Numbered from the stretch's first letter, positions 1 to 7,638 are shown. The stretch: 28,798 nucleotides of DNA from Treponema primitia ZAS-1 (GCF_000297095.1 NZ_AEEA01000039.1:1-28798), one strand, 5' to 3'. Made by a program: numbers and translations. Notes: generated by a model from the letters alone, not told the origin.

Positions 1-1
1 T

Positions 2-52
2 GCGGAAAAGATCGACGTAGACAACACCGGGAAGATCTCCGGGCTGTTCTAG
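2..52 (+). CDS. C-terminal tail of a probable formate-tetrahydrofolate ligase (partial)
   Basis: An open frame enters from the left edge and ends at TAG 50-52, giving only AEKIDVDNTGKISGLF. An acidic stretch followed by a terminal Gly-Leu-Phe is what I recall of the C-terminus of formyltetrahydrofolate synthetase (Fhs), which ligates formate to tetrahydrofolate in the Wood-Ljungdahl methyl branch. Finding it just upstream of a formate channel and a formate dehydrogenase fits that pathway. Sixteen residues cannot prove the family, so the identity is an inference; another protein with a similar tail is possible. Confidence 0.45.
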   Translation, partial: AEKIDVDNTGKISGLF

Positions 53-70
53 GAGAATAGAAGAAGAAAA

Positions 71-150
71 AACCACGAAGGACACCAAGGGACACTAAGG
101 GGGAAATAGTATAATGCATAATTCCAAATTCCTTCGTGTCCTTTGCGGTT
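71..150. repeat. Imperfect inverted repeat of the CCACGAAGGACAC type
   Basis: Positions 71-90 and the reverse complement of 131-150 agree at 17 of 20 bases, both built on AACC-x-C-x-AAGGACAC. A partial extra unit (GGGACACTAAGG) directly follows the first arm. The 40-nt centre is AT-rich and holds TATAAT at 110-115 without a convincing -35 box. It resembles a dispersed intergenic repeat rather than a terminator, because no T-run follows. It fills most of the gap between the upstream tail and focA. Confidence 0.5.
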
Positions 151-207
151 AAAAATTCTTCATATTTATAAAAACAATTAGAAATATATAATGAGGAGAA
201 AAACAGT

Positions 208-1044
208 ATGGAAGCACGATCACCAGCGCAAATTCTGGAATACACCAGCGATGTAGGTTTGGCAAAGGTCCAACGGGGCATTCTCGGCCAATTGATTTTA
301 TCTTTTATGGCGGGGGTGTTTATTGCTTTTGCCTCGGAGGGCTCCAATATGGCGGCCTTTAACCTGTTCGCAAATCCGGATACCTACGGGCTGGGCAAGG
401 TTTTGGCGGGAGCGGTGTTCGGGACGGGGCTCATGCTGGTTGTGGTAGCCGGGGGTGAATTGTTCACCGGCAACACCCTGATCCTGGTCGGCGTGCTTGA
501 TCGCAAAGTCAAGATCCGCCAAATGCTTTCGAACTGGCTTGTAGTTTATATCGGCAACCTTATCGGCAGTGTGTTTATCGCCTATATGATGAACCGGTCC
601 ATGCTGTTCAACAGCAGTAATGGTGTGCTCGGCGGCCAGACCATCAAGATTGCGGCCTACAAAACTGCCCTTTCCTTTGAATCGGCTTTTTTCCTGGGGA
701 TTATGTGTAACTGGCTGGTTTGCCTGGCTGTGTGGGTTTCCTATGCGGCCAAGGATGTGACGGGCAAGCTCTTCGCCTGTTTTTTTATCATCTGTCTGTT
801 TATCACCTCCGGGTTTGAACACTCGGTGGCCAATATGTACTATATTCCGGCGGGTATTATGGCTAAGTCGAACCCGCTTTGGGTAGAGGCGTCCCATGTT
901 GGGGCAGAACAATTGGCCAACCTGAACTGGCTTAACTTTATAATTAAAAACGAGATTCCCGTAACCCTGGGAAATATCGTCGGCGGATCGGGGATGGTCG
1001 GTCTCCTATACTGGATATCCCTCAAGAAAAAGAAGGCGGTCTGA
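208..1044 (+). CDS. focA: Formate/nitrite transporter family channel (FocA-like)
   Basis: A 278-residue inner-membrane protein of the FNT family, a pentameric channel passing formate (or related small anions) across the cytoplasmic membrane. Family signatures are visible: GGELFTGN near residue 83, GIMCNWLVCLAVW near 165-177, and GFEHSVANM near 202-210, whose His (about 205) is the conserved pore histidine. Six hydrophobic segments and the length match the family. A GAGGAG ribosome site lies about 9 nt before the ATG. It stands directly before the formate dehydrogenase operon but is separated from it by a hairpin with a T-run and a new promoter, so it is probably its own transcript. Formate as substrate is inferred from the neighbours; nitrite or hydrosulfide channels share the fold. 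Confidence 0.9.
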   Translation: MEARSPAQILEYTSDVGLAKVQRGILGQLILSFMAGVFIAFASEGSNMAAFNLFANPDTYGLGKVLAGAVFGTGLMLVVVAGGELFTGNTLILVGVLDRKVKIRQMLSNWLVVYIGNLIGSVFIAYMMNRSMLFNSSNGVLGGQTIKIAAYKTALSFESAFFLGIMCNWLVCLAVWVSYAAKDVTGKLFACFFIICLFITSGFEHSVANMYYIPAGIMAKSNPLWVEASHVGAEQLANLNWLNFIIKNEIPVTLGNIVGGSGMVGLLYWISLKKKKAV

Positions 1045-1064
1045 ACTTTTGAAAAGTTGTGAAC

Positions 1065-1098
1065 CGAATTATATTAATAAATAATTCGATATTTTTTT
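1065..1098 (+). terminator. Probable intrinsic terminator after focA
   Basis: CGAATTAT (1065-1072) and ATAATTCG (1081-1088) form a perfect 8-bp stem around an 8-nt loop, followed by a seven-T run at 1092-1098. The stem is AT-rich and so weak. A second dyad, AACTTTT-G-AAAAGTT at 1044-1058, overlaps the focA stop codon and could be part of the same structure or a small operator. Confidence 0.55.
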
Positions 1099-1109
1099 AT
1101 TCATTTTTC

Positions 1110-1138
1110 TTGACCGTACCTTTCTTGAATGTTATACT
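1110..1138 (+). promoter_or_regulatory. Sigma70-type promoter of the fdhF(Cys)-hydA operon
   Basis: TTGACC (1110-1115) and TATACT (1133-1138) are separated by exactly 17 bp, each matching five of six consensus bases. Transcription would start near 1145, leaving a leader of about 50 nt before the fdhF ATG at 1198. Confidence 0.7.
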
Positions 1139-1149
1139 TTCCGTTACAC

Positions 1150-1178
1150 ATGGAAAGAACTTCTATGCGCTATTCCAT
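1150..1178 (+). promoter_or_regulatory. Inverted repeat in the fdhF(Cys) leader
   Basis: ATGGAA (1150-1155) and TTCCAT (1173-1178) are exact inverted copies 17 nt apart. They lie inside the predicted leader, between the putative start of transcription and the ribosome site GGAGAGGGG. This could be an operator or an RNA hairpin near the ribosome site. A 6-bp arm can occur by chance, so the assignment is tentative. Confidence 0.3.
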
Positions 1179-1197
1179 ATACCAGGAGAGGGGTTTT

Positions 1198-3393
1198 ATG
1201 GCAAAAAATTCAGTTAAGGAGATCCAGACAACCTGTTGTTACTGCGGGACAGGCTGCCAACTCCTGTTTACGGTTGATCAGGCTGCCAACAAGATTCTTG
1301 ATGTGCATCCGGTCTGGGGCAGAACCAACGAGGGGACCGCCTGTTTGAAGGGCTGGTACGGATGGGATTATCTGAATGATCCCCAGATCCTGACCAAGCG
1401 CCTGCGGGAACCGATGATTCGCAAAAACGGCAGGAAATCTCCCCTGGAAGTGGTCAGCTGGGATGAGGCTATCAAATTTGTGGCGGATAATTTCAAGCGG
1501 ATCAAAGAAAAGTGGGGGCCCGATTCATTTTTAGGCGCCGCTTCGGCTCGCGGACCGGGAAATGAAGCGGGCTACATTACTCAGAAATTCACCCGGGCGG
1601 TTATGGGGACGAATAATATTGATCACTGCGCCCGTATCTGCCACGCCGCTTCTGTTGCGGGTTCACGGCAGACCATAGGGGAGGGCGCCATGTCCCTGTC
1701 CATTCCGGAGATTGAGGACGCCGAGGTGATCTTCAACATCGGTTATAATGCTGCGGCTTCCCACCCCATCGTAGCCCGGCGCATTGTTAAGGCTAAGGAG
1801 AAGGGCGCCTTCATCATCTGCGCCGATCCCCGGATCACAGAGACCGCCCGTATCTCGGATCTGCATTTGCAGTTAAAGGGCGGATCAAATGTGGCCCTGG
1901 TGAATTCCCTGGCAAATGTTATCATCAGCGAAGATTTAATTGATCATGAATTTGTAAAGGCCCATACCAAGGGCTTTGACGAGTTCTGGGAAGTCGTCAA
2001 GGAATACACCCCCGAATACGCCGCAACAATCACCGGCCTTTCTGCGGAGGATATACGCTTTACCGCCCGGAAGTACGCAAGCTCCAAGCACTCGGTTATC
2101 CTTTGGGGCATGGGTATCACCCAGTTCTCCCAGGGGGTTGAAACGGTTAAATGCTGCTGCAGCCTTGCCATGCTCACCGGAAATTTTGGCCGGCCCAGCT
2201 GCGGTACCGGCCCTGTCCGGGGGCAGAACAATGTGCAGGGTACCTGCGACATGGGGGACCTTCCGGATGTCTATCCGGGTTATCAAAGCGTCACCGACCC
2301 GGAAATACAGGCAAAGTTCGAAAAAGCCTGGGGGGTAAAACTTTCCAATAAAGCAGGCATTCAGCTTACCCGGGTTCCGGAATTTGTTATCCACGAAAAA
2401 GACCCCGCAAAGCGGATCCACGCCTACTATATTACCGGTGAGGATCCGGCCCAGTCGGACCCTGATCTGGAAGAAATCCGGGAGACCCTGGACCAGGTCG
2501 ACTTTGTGGTGGTTCAGGATATTTTCTGGAACAAGACCGCCGAACACGCGGACGCCATCCTGCCGGCCACCGCCTGGGGCGAGCATGACGGTTGTTACAC
2601 CAGTTCCGACCGGGGCTTCCAGCGTATCCGCAAAGTGCTGGAAGGCCAGGGCAATATCTTGCCGGATTGGGAAATTACCTGCCGTATCGCTACGGCCATG
2701 GGCTACCCCATGCACTACAACAATACTGAAGAAATCTGGAACGAGATGATCGATCTCTGTCCCAAGTTTACCGGCGCAACCTATGAAAAAATGGAGCGCC
2801 AGGGCAGCGTTCAATGGCCCTGCTGGGATAAGGGACCCGGGGACAAGGGGACCATGTTCCTCCACAAGGATGGCCGCTTTGCCACCCCGGATGGTATCGG
2901 CATACTAAAGACCTCTCCCTATCATCCGCCCACAGAGGTGGAGAACAAGGAATTCCCCCTTGCCCTGTGTACGGTCCGTGAGGTGGGGCACTATTCGGTG
3001 CGCACCATGACGGGGAATTGCCGTATGCTGCGCAACTTGGAGGATGAGCCCGGCTGGGTCGAAATGTCACCGGAGGATTGCGCCGAGCTGGGTCTCCGTG
3101 AAGGGGAGATCGTAAAGGTCCTTTCCAAGCGGGGCAGTGTCTACACCCGCTGCAAGCCCACCGAGCGGGTAAAGCCGGGGGCGGTGTACATGACCTACCA
3201 GTGGTGGATAGGGGCGTGTAATGAACTGACCATTTCTTCCCTCGATCCTTCCAGTCGTACGCCGGAGTATAAATACTGCGCCGCCCGGGTAGAAAAGATC
3301 AAGGACCAGGCCTGGGCAAAACAAGAGGTTGCCCATATCTATGAGGATATCCGGTCACGGATGCACATTGTAAAAGAGGAGGTTTTAGCATGA
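1198..3393 (+). CDS. fdhF: Formate dehydrogenase H-type catalytic subunit, cysteine variant (HDCR FdhF)
   Basis: A 731-residue molybdopterin oxidoreductase that interconverts CO2 and formate. An N-terminal [4Fe-4S] site uses Cys13, Cys16, Cys20 and a Cys near 48 (NEGTACLKGW). The metal ligand lies in DHCARICH, where Cys148 (codon TGC at 1639-1641) occupies the place of selenocysteine. The last third is the dinucleotide-binding domain (VREVGHYSVRTMTGNCR). The length matches E. coli FDH-H (about 715). I chose ATG 1198 over the upstream 1129 because GGAGAGGGG stands 6-7 nt before it and the paralogue starts at the equivalent residue. It is first in an operon with two HycB-like proteins and HydA, as in hydrogen-dependent CO2 reductase. 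A Sec paralogue lies at 17489. Confidence 0.95.
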   Translation: MAKNSVKEIQTTCCYCGTGCQLLFTVDQAANKILDVHPVWGRTNEGTACLKGWYGWDYLNDPQILTKRLREPMIRKNGRKSPLEVVSWDEAIKFVADNFKRIKEKWGPDSFLGAASARGPGNEAGYITQKFTRAVMGTNNIDHCARICHAASVAGSRQTIGEGAMSLSIPEIEDAEVIFNIGYNAAASHPIVARRIVKAKEKGAFIICADPRITETARISDLHLQLKGGSNVALVNSLANVIISEDLIDHEFVKAHTKGFDEFWEVVKEYTPEYAATITGLSAEDIRFTARKYASSKHSVILWGMGITQFSQGVETVKCCCSLAMLTGNFGRPSCGTGPVRGQNNVQGTCDMGDLPDVYPGYQSVTDPEIQAKFEKAWGVKLSNKAGIQLTRVPEFVIHEKDPAKRIHAYYITGEDPAQSDPDLEEIRETLDQVDFVVVQDIFWNKTAEHADAILPATAWGEHDGCYTSSDRGFQRIRKVLEGQGNILPDWEITCRIATAMGYPMHYNNTEEIWNEMIDLCPKFTGATYEKMERQGSVQWPCWDKGPGDKGTMFLHKDGRFATPDGIGILKTSPYHPPTEVENKEFPLALCTVREVGHYSVRTMTGNCRMLRNLEDEPGWVEMSPEDCAELGLREGEIVKVLSKRGSVYTRCKPTERVKPGAVYMTYQWWIGACNELTISSLDPSSRTPEYKYCAARVEKIKDQAWAKQEVAHIYEDIRSRMHIVKEEVLA

Positions 3394-3908
3394 ACTCTTT
3401 TATAAAAGCAAACCCGATCCGCTGTATAGGATGCAGAACCTGTTTGATAAGCTGCGTGGTTGCCCATGAGGGTAAACGGATATTCGAAATCGATCCCGAC
3501 GGCTATAACTTTAATCCTCGGCTTTTTATGGTTAAGACCGCCCGAGTCAGCGCCCCGGTCCATTGCCGGCACTGCGAAAATCCCGCCTGTAAGGCATCCT
3601 GTACTTCGGGGGCCATCTTCGTGAAGGACAATGTGGTGCTTGTGGACACAAAGAAGTGCATAGGCTGCAAGAATTGTGTCATAGCCTGTCCCTTCGGCGC
3701 GGTGGAAATCGTGGAAACCGCAGAGGTCCAGAACGACGGGTCCCCCAGGAAGATCGCCAATAAGTGCGATCTCTGCGTTGGGGTTGCGGATAGCCCCTCC
3801 TGTGTGAAGGTCTGTCCCACCGAAGCCCTGGCCCTGGTTACCGATGGTGACTTGAGCCAAAGCGTGGCGGATAAACGCAGAAATGCTGCGGCCGCTGCGG
3901 CGGTTTAA
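3390..3908 (+). CDS. HycB-like polyferredoxin subunit, first copy (HDCR HycB3/4 type)
   Basis: 172 residues with sixteen cysteines in four ferredoxin motifs: CIGCRTCLISC, CRHCENPACKASC, CIGCKNCVIACP and CDLC-x8-CVKVCP, so four [4Fe-4S] clusters are expected. Such subunits carry electrons between hydrogenase and formate dehydrogenase, and in HDCR they build the conducting filament. The ATG overlaps the fdhF stop (ATGA at 3390-3393), indicating translational coupling and roughly equal synthesis. The tail is an unusual run (RRNAAAAAAV), probably a flexible end. Which of the two HycB paralogues is HycB3 and which HycB4 cannot be settled here. Confidence 0.88.
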   Translation: MNSFIKANPIRCIGCRTCLISCVVAHEGKRIFEIDPDGYNFNPRLFMVKTARVSAPVHCRHCENPACKASCTSGAIFVKDNVVLVDTKKCIGCKNCVIACPFGAVEIVETAEVQNDGSPRKIANKCDLCVGVADSPSCVKVCPTEALALVTDGDLSQSVADKRRNAAAAAAV

Positions 3909-3933
3909 GACCGGATTTGTGGGTCGGGGGTAC

Positions 3934-3990
3934 ATGAACATTTACAGCCACGGTGAACGGATTACCGAAGCAGAGGCGGAAACCTTATGA
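3934..3990 (+). CDS. 18-residue micro-ORF coupled to the next small gene
   Basis: ATG at 3934 follows GGGGG at a good spacing and encodes MNIYSHGERITEAEAETL, ending at TGA 3988-3990. That stop overlaps the ATG of the following Cys-rich ORF (ATGA). I do not recognise the peptide. Its residue composition looks protein-like, and its main role could be to deliver ribosomes to the next ORF. It could also be the front of one longer protein split by a frame change, since the next ORF is in the -1 frame; no clear slippery heptamer is seen at the junction. Confidence 0.35.
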   Translation: MNIYSHGERITEAEAETL

Positions 3991-4268
3991 GGGGCGCGGA
4001 AAAAACCGGGCCGATACTGGTACGGTGTGCGGACTGTGTCAGGGTTTCCTGTGTCCTTAATTGCGATAGTAATGCAATCGTCTGTGTCTGTGGAGATTTG
4101 TTGATAGAGCTTGATAAATGTGCTGTATGCGGGCAGTACACGGGCAACAGTATTCCTGACTGTGTTGTTTCCTGCGGATATTCCCGGGAGAAAACGGTTC
4201 TGGAAATCCTGGACGCCGGAATGAAACAGATCAGGGCGGCTGATGCCCTGTCTTTGCTGAAACTGTAA
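3987..4268 (+). CDS. Small Cys-rich protein of unknown function inside the HDCR operon
   Basis: 93 residues, ten cysteines in the first 63. They form two blocks, C14-x2-C17-x4-C22-x3-C26 and C45-x2-C48-x10-C59-x3-C63, with Cys33 and Cys35 between, a spacing able to bind iron-sulfur clusters or zinc although not a canonical ferredoxin motif. The C-terminal 30 residues are helical and Cys-free. It lies between the two HycB-like genes, starts on the stop of a micro-ORF and ends 14 nt before the next gene's ATG. I recognise no family. Possible roles are a degenerate ferredoxin-like subunit or an assembly factor of the complex, both inferred from position only. Confidence 0.6.
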   Translation: MRGAEKTGPILVRCADCVRVSCVLNCDSNAIVCVCGDLLIELDKCAVCGQYTGNSIPDCVVSCGYSREKTVLEILDAGMKQIRAADALSLLKL

Positions 4269-4282
4269 GAGAGGAGTTTTCT

Positions 4283-4828
4283 ATGAGTGGAGAGGGAGCG
4301 TATTTTGTACTGGCCGACCCGGAAAAGTGTACCGGGTGCAGAGCCTGCGAGGTGGCCTGTTTTGCGGCCCACCGGCAGGGTGTCCTGAAAACGGTTGGGA
4401 CGGTTACCACACCGCTGATTCCCAATTTATACCTAACCCGGACTGGAACTATTACGATGCCCATACAGTGTCACCACTGTGAGAATGCACCCTGCCTCCA
4501 GTCCTGCCTGACCGGCGCCCTGGAACGGAAAAACGGGTCCGTGGTGGTGAACGGTAATAAATGTATCGGCTGCCGGAACTGCGCCTTGGCCTGTCCCTTT
4601 GGGGCCATCCAGATTGCGGGGGCGGAGATCCTGCCGGAACTGGCCGGCGCAGCATCGGTGTTCAAGTGCGACCTCTGCCCGGATCGGGAGGGCGGCCCTG
4701 CCTGTGTGGCCACCTGCCCCAACGAAGCGCTGCGGGTGGTTGACACCGAAGAAGAACTGCGGGAAAAGCGGATCAGGTCAAGTGAAGCGGCGGAAGCCAT
4801 TCAGGTCAGCGGCAAGGGGGTGCAGTAA
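4283..4828 (+). CDS. HycB-like polyferredoxin subunit, second copy (HDCR HycB3/4 type)
   Basis: 181 residues with four [4Fe-4S] motifs: CTGCRACEVACF, CHHCENAPCLQSC, CIGCRNCALACP and CDLC-x8-CVATCP. It is clearly paralogous to the product at 3390-3908 and should act with it as an electron conduit between HydA and FdhF. The C-terminal 30 residues are charged and probably helical (TEEELREKRIRSSEAAEA), an extension that could contribute to assembly contacts. GAGAGGAG precedes the ATG by 7-8 nt. The next gene, hydA, starts 2 nt after the stop. Confidence 0.88.
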   Translation: MSGEGAYFVLADPEKCTGCRACEVACFAAHRQGVLKTVGTVTTPLIPNLYLTRTGTITMPIQCHHCENAPCLQSCLTGALERKNGSVVVNGNKCIGCRNCALACPFGAIQIAGAEILPELAGAASVFKCDLCPDREGGPACVATCPNEALRVVDTEEELREKRIRSSEAAEAIQVSGKGVQ

Positions 4829-4830
4829 TC

Positions 4831-6195
4831 ATGGCGGTAATTCAGATAGATAAGGATATTTGTACGGGGTGTCAGGAATGTACCAAGGTTTGTCCGGTCT
4901 ATGCCATTGAGGGAAACCCCGGTGAAGCCCAGACTGTGGTAGCTGAGCGCTGCGTCATGTGCGGCCAATGTGTGCAGAAATGCAAGTCCTATGTTTCCCT
5001 GATCGATCACGGCCCGGAAATGTACAATAAAAAGCGGGAGGAGCGGATGCTGCCGGAAACGGTGCGGGAGCCCCTTTTTGCAGCCCATAACGTGAGCCAC
5101 CTGGCGGAACTTATCAAGGTCCTGGATGATCCATCCCTATTCACGATTGTGCAGGCCGCTCCGGCGGTGCGTGTGGGCATTGCGGAAGACTTCGGGCTGC
5201 CCCTGGGCTCCCTAGCCTCGGGCAAGATGGCCGCTGGCCTGCGGCGGCTCGGGTTCAAAAAAGTCTACGACACGAATTTTTCTGCGGACCTTACCATTAT
5301 GGAAGAGGGCACAGAGCTGGTAAAGCGGGTTACCGAAAAAGGCGTCCTGCCCATGTTTACCTCCTGCTGCCCCGGCTGGGTCAGATATATGGAGAACACC
5401 CATCCTGAACTTACCAAACACCTTTCCTCCTGCAAGAGTCCTCAGCAGATGGCCGGGGCGGTGTTTAAAACCTACGGGGCAAAGCTCGACGCAGTGGAGG
5501 GCGCCAAGGTTTATAACGTGTCGGTCATGCCCTGTACCTGCAAGACCTTTGAGGCCGCCCGGGAGGAGATGAACTCCTCCGGTTGGCAGGATATCGATGT
5601 GGTGATCACCACCCGGGAACTGGGTTACCTTCTTAAGTACAAGGGCATAGATCTGGCCACCATGCCCGATGAGGAATTTGATATGCCCCTGGGTGAGTAT
5701 ACCGGGGCCGGCGCCATCTTCGGCGTAACCGGCGGGGTTATGGAGGCGGCCATCAGGACCGGCTATACCCTGATCACCGGCAAGGAATTGAAGGATGTGG
5801 ACATCAATGCTGTGCGGGGAAACGAAGGGTTTCGGCGTGCGGAGATCAAAGCCGGGGATCTTACCCTCAAGGTGGGGGTGGTTACTAACCTCAAGAACAT
5901 AGACCCGGTGATAGAACAGCTCCAAGCGGGAACCCTGGACGCCCACTTTGTGGAAGTCATGACCTGCCCCGAAGGTTGCATCTCCGGCGGAGGCCAGCCG
6001 AAACTTCTGTCGGATACTGATACGGCGGAGGCATACCAGAGCCGGCGCAAGGCAACCTATGACCATGACAAGGCCCTGCCGAAGCGGAAATCCCACGAGA
6101 GCGGGGCTATAAAAAAGATCTACGCCGAATTCCTGGAGAAGCCCAACGGACACAAATCCCACGAGCTTCTGCACACGAGCTATAAGAGTGAATGA
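4831..6195 (+). CDS. hydA: [FeFe]-hydrogenase subunit (HDCR HydA2 type)
   Basis: 454 residues. Two [4Fe-4S] ferredoxin motifs open the protein (Cys11/14/17/21 and Cys41/44/47/51). The H-cluster signatures follow: TSCCPGW at 177-183, MPCTCK at 233-238, and MTCPEGCISGGGQP from 377. The enzyme splits H2 and passes electrons to the HycB proteins, and from there to FdhF. The short layout with only two accessory clusters matches HDCR HydA2 rather than NAD(P)-linked trimeric hydrogenases. An oddity is Cys237 in the second signature, where many enzymes have Ala (MPCTAK). The C-terminal 50 residues are Lys/His-rich. mobA overlaps its 3' end by 8 nt. Confidence 0.93.
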   Translation: MAVIQIDKDICTGCQECTKVCPVYAIEGNPGEAQTVVAERCVMCGQCVQKCKSYVSLIDHGPEMYNKKREERMLPETVREPLFAAHNVSHLAELIKVLDDPSLFTIVQAAPAVRVGIAEDFGLPLGSLASGKMAAGLRRLGFKKVYDTNFSADLTIMEEGTELVKRVTEKGVLPMFTSCCPGWVRYMENTHPELTKHLSSCKSPQQMAGAVFKTYGAKLDAVEGAKVYNVSVMPCTCKTFEAAREEMNSSGWQDIDVVITTRELGYLLKYKGIDLATMPDEEFDMPLGEYTGAGAIFGVTGGVMEAAIRTGYTLITGKELKDVDINAVRGNEGFRRAEIKAGDLTLKVGVVTNLKNIDPVIEQLQAGTLDAHFVEVMTCPEGCISGGGQPKLLSDTDTAEAYQSRRKATYDHDKALPKRKSHESGAIKKIYAEFLEKPNGHKSHELLHTSYKSE

Positions 6196-6799
6196 GGATT
6201 CCCCGCCCCTGACCGGCAGCGCCCTGATTTTGGCCGGGGGCCGGGGAACCAGGATCGGTTATGACAAAAAGAAGCTGGAACTGGCCGGGGAGCGGGTGCT
6301 GTCCAGCCTTGCGGAACGGCTGGGGAAACTGTTCAATGAGGTACTCATCTCCTCCAATAACCCTACGGGGTTGATGGATCTCATTACCCTCCCCGACAGC
6401 ATTGGTGAGGGGCCTATGGCGGGCATCTATCAGGGCTTGCTGCGTTGTACCAGCGAGTACCTCTACGTGGTTGCCTGCGATATGCCCTTTATCAATGTTG
6501 ACTACATCGCCTATATGCGGGAACTCCTTGTCCGGGAAGGGCCGGATGTGTGTATTGCCCGCCACGAAAACGGCGACCTGGAACTTTTTAATTCCTTTTA
6601 CAAAAAAAGCTGCGCTGCACCCATGGGGGAAGCCCTGTCCCGGAGTATATACAAGATACGCCTGGCTTTCGATACTCTGAAAGTAACCATGATCGATGAT
6701 GGAACGATACAAAAATTTGATAATGGGGAAATGTTTTTCAACATCAACTATAAGGAAGACCTGGAGCAGGCGGAACGCAGGACCGGGGGGACACTTTGA
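6188..6799 (+). CDS. mobA: Molybdenum cofactor guanylyltransferase
   Basis: 203 residues. It joins GMP from GTP to Mo-molybdopterin, giving the guanine dinucleotide cofactor used by FDH-H-type enzymes. The nucleotide-binding loop is LILAGGRGTRIGYDKKK near residues 14-30, followed by GPMAGIYQGL and VACDMPFINVDY (metal-binding Asp). GTG at 6188 is the start: it overlaps the hydA stop and is the only start codon placed before the nucleotide-binding loop. It ends the operon and directly serves the cofactor demand of both FdhF paralogues. Convergent with the next gene, with 41 nt between the stops and no clear terminator. Confidence 0.88.
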   Translation: MNEDSPPLTGSALILAGGRGTRIGYDKKKLELAGERVLSSLAERLGKLFNEVLISSNNPTGLMDLITLPDSIGEGPMAGIYQGLLRCTSEYLYVVACDMPFINVDYIAYMRELLVREGPDVCIARHENGDLELFNSFYKKSCAAPMGEALSRSIYKIRLAFDTLKVTMIDDGTIQKFDNGEMFFNINYKEDLEQAERRTGGTL

Positions 6800-6840
6800 C
6801 CGCCGCAAGGTGCAGCGGATTTTCCCGCGCAGTATTCCTA

Positions 6841-7638
6841 TTAGAACCCCCCGATACAAGCGGCCCCGATGGCGCCTGCGTAGATTCCCTGGGGTAAAAA
6901 TTGCACCTCAACCTTGAGTACCTGTGAAAGCGCCTTACGGATACCGGAACTTTCCGCAAGCCCACCGGTTAATACCACCGGGGGGCGGAGGCCGACCCTG
7001 GCAGAAAGGCTGCTTATCTTTACTGCCATGGACAGCGCCACCCCTCCTACAATTTCCTCCCGGCTATAACCCTTTGCCAGGAGTCCGATGATCTCCGATT
7101 CAGCAAATACCGCACAGGTGCTGTTTAGTTGAATGATTTTTTCGGCGGCAAGTAAAGTATCCATGAGGTTTATGTCCGCGTTGAACCGTTCCAGGACCAT
7201 CTGTACAAAGCGGCCTGTACCGGCGGCGCATTTGTCGTTCATCTGAAAGGATAGCACCCTGCCGTTCTCCACTGCAATGACCTTGCAGTCCTGGCCGCCT
7301 ATATCGATAACCGTCCTGACCCCCGGCATCAGGTATTCTGCGCCCCGTGCGTGGGCGCTTATTTCGGTGACGGCCTTAGTCTTTTCCGTCGCCATGTCCC
7401 GGCCGTACCCGGTGGCAATAATCGGCATATTGCCAACCATATCATTATCAGCTGTGTTAGGGGCAATGTCGGCGGCGTTACCCCTGAGGTTCGCCAAAAC
7501 ACGGGCGGCGCTTTCCTGCAAATTCCACCCGGTGGGCTGCAGAGAAAAAGCTGCAACCCCATGCCGGTTCAGTAACACTCCCTTGCAGAGTGTGGAGCCG
7601 CAGTCTATGCCGATGACGTATTCAGCTTCCCCATCCAT
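6841..7638 (-). CDS. ASKHA-fold ATPase activator (HgdC/YjiL-like) of the adjacent double-cubane protein
   Basis: 265 residues of the 2-hydroxyacyl-CoA dehydratase activator family. It is a homodimeric ATPase with a bridging [4Fe-4S] cluster that drives electrons to very low potential by ATP hydrolysis. Visible: the phosphate loop GIDCGSTLCKG near the N-terminus, DIGGQDCK, and the two cluster cysteines in NDKCAAGTGRF and NSTCAVFAESEI; TGGLAES closes the nucleotide site. Its ATG directly abuts the stop of its partner (TAAATG). Length and gene order match the YjiL/YjiM pair of enterobacteria. Its physiological partner reaction is unknown. Confidence 0.85.
   Translation of the reverse strand: MDGEAEYVIGIDCGSTLCKGVLLNRHGVAAFSLQPTGWNLQESAARVLANLRGNAADIAPNTADNDMVGNMPIIATGYGRDMATEKTKAVTEISAHARGAEYLMPGVRTVIDIGGQDCKVIAVENGRVLSFQMNDKCAAGTGRFVQMVLERFNADINLMDTLLAAEKIIQLNSTCAVFAESEIIGLLAKGYSREEIVGGVALSMAVKISSLSARVGLRPPVVLTGGLAESSGIRKALSQVLKVEVQFLPQGIYAGAIGAACIGGF

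Noticed and set aside
1936..2865. Long antisense open frame (309 codons) inside fdhF(Cys)
   Set aside because: Mirror of a GC-rich coding sequence; a similar antisense frame occurs in the Sec paralogue (18167-19387), as expected from shared codon use, with no ribosome site or family similarity.
3934..4268. Programmed -1 frameshift joining the micro-ORF to the Cys-rich ORF
   Set aside because: No slippery heptamer or downstream structure seen; the ATGA overlap is explained by ordinary translational coupling.
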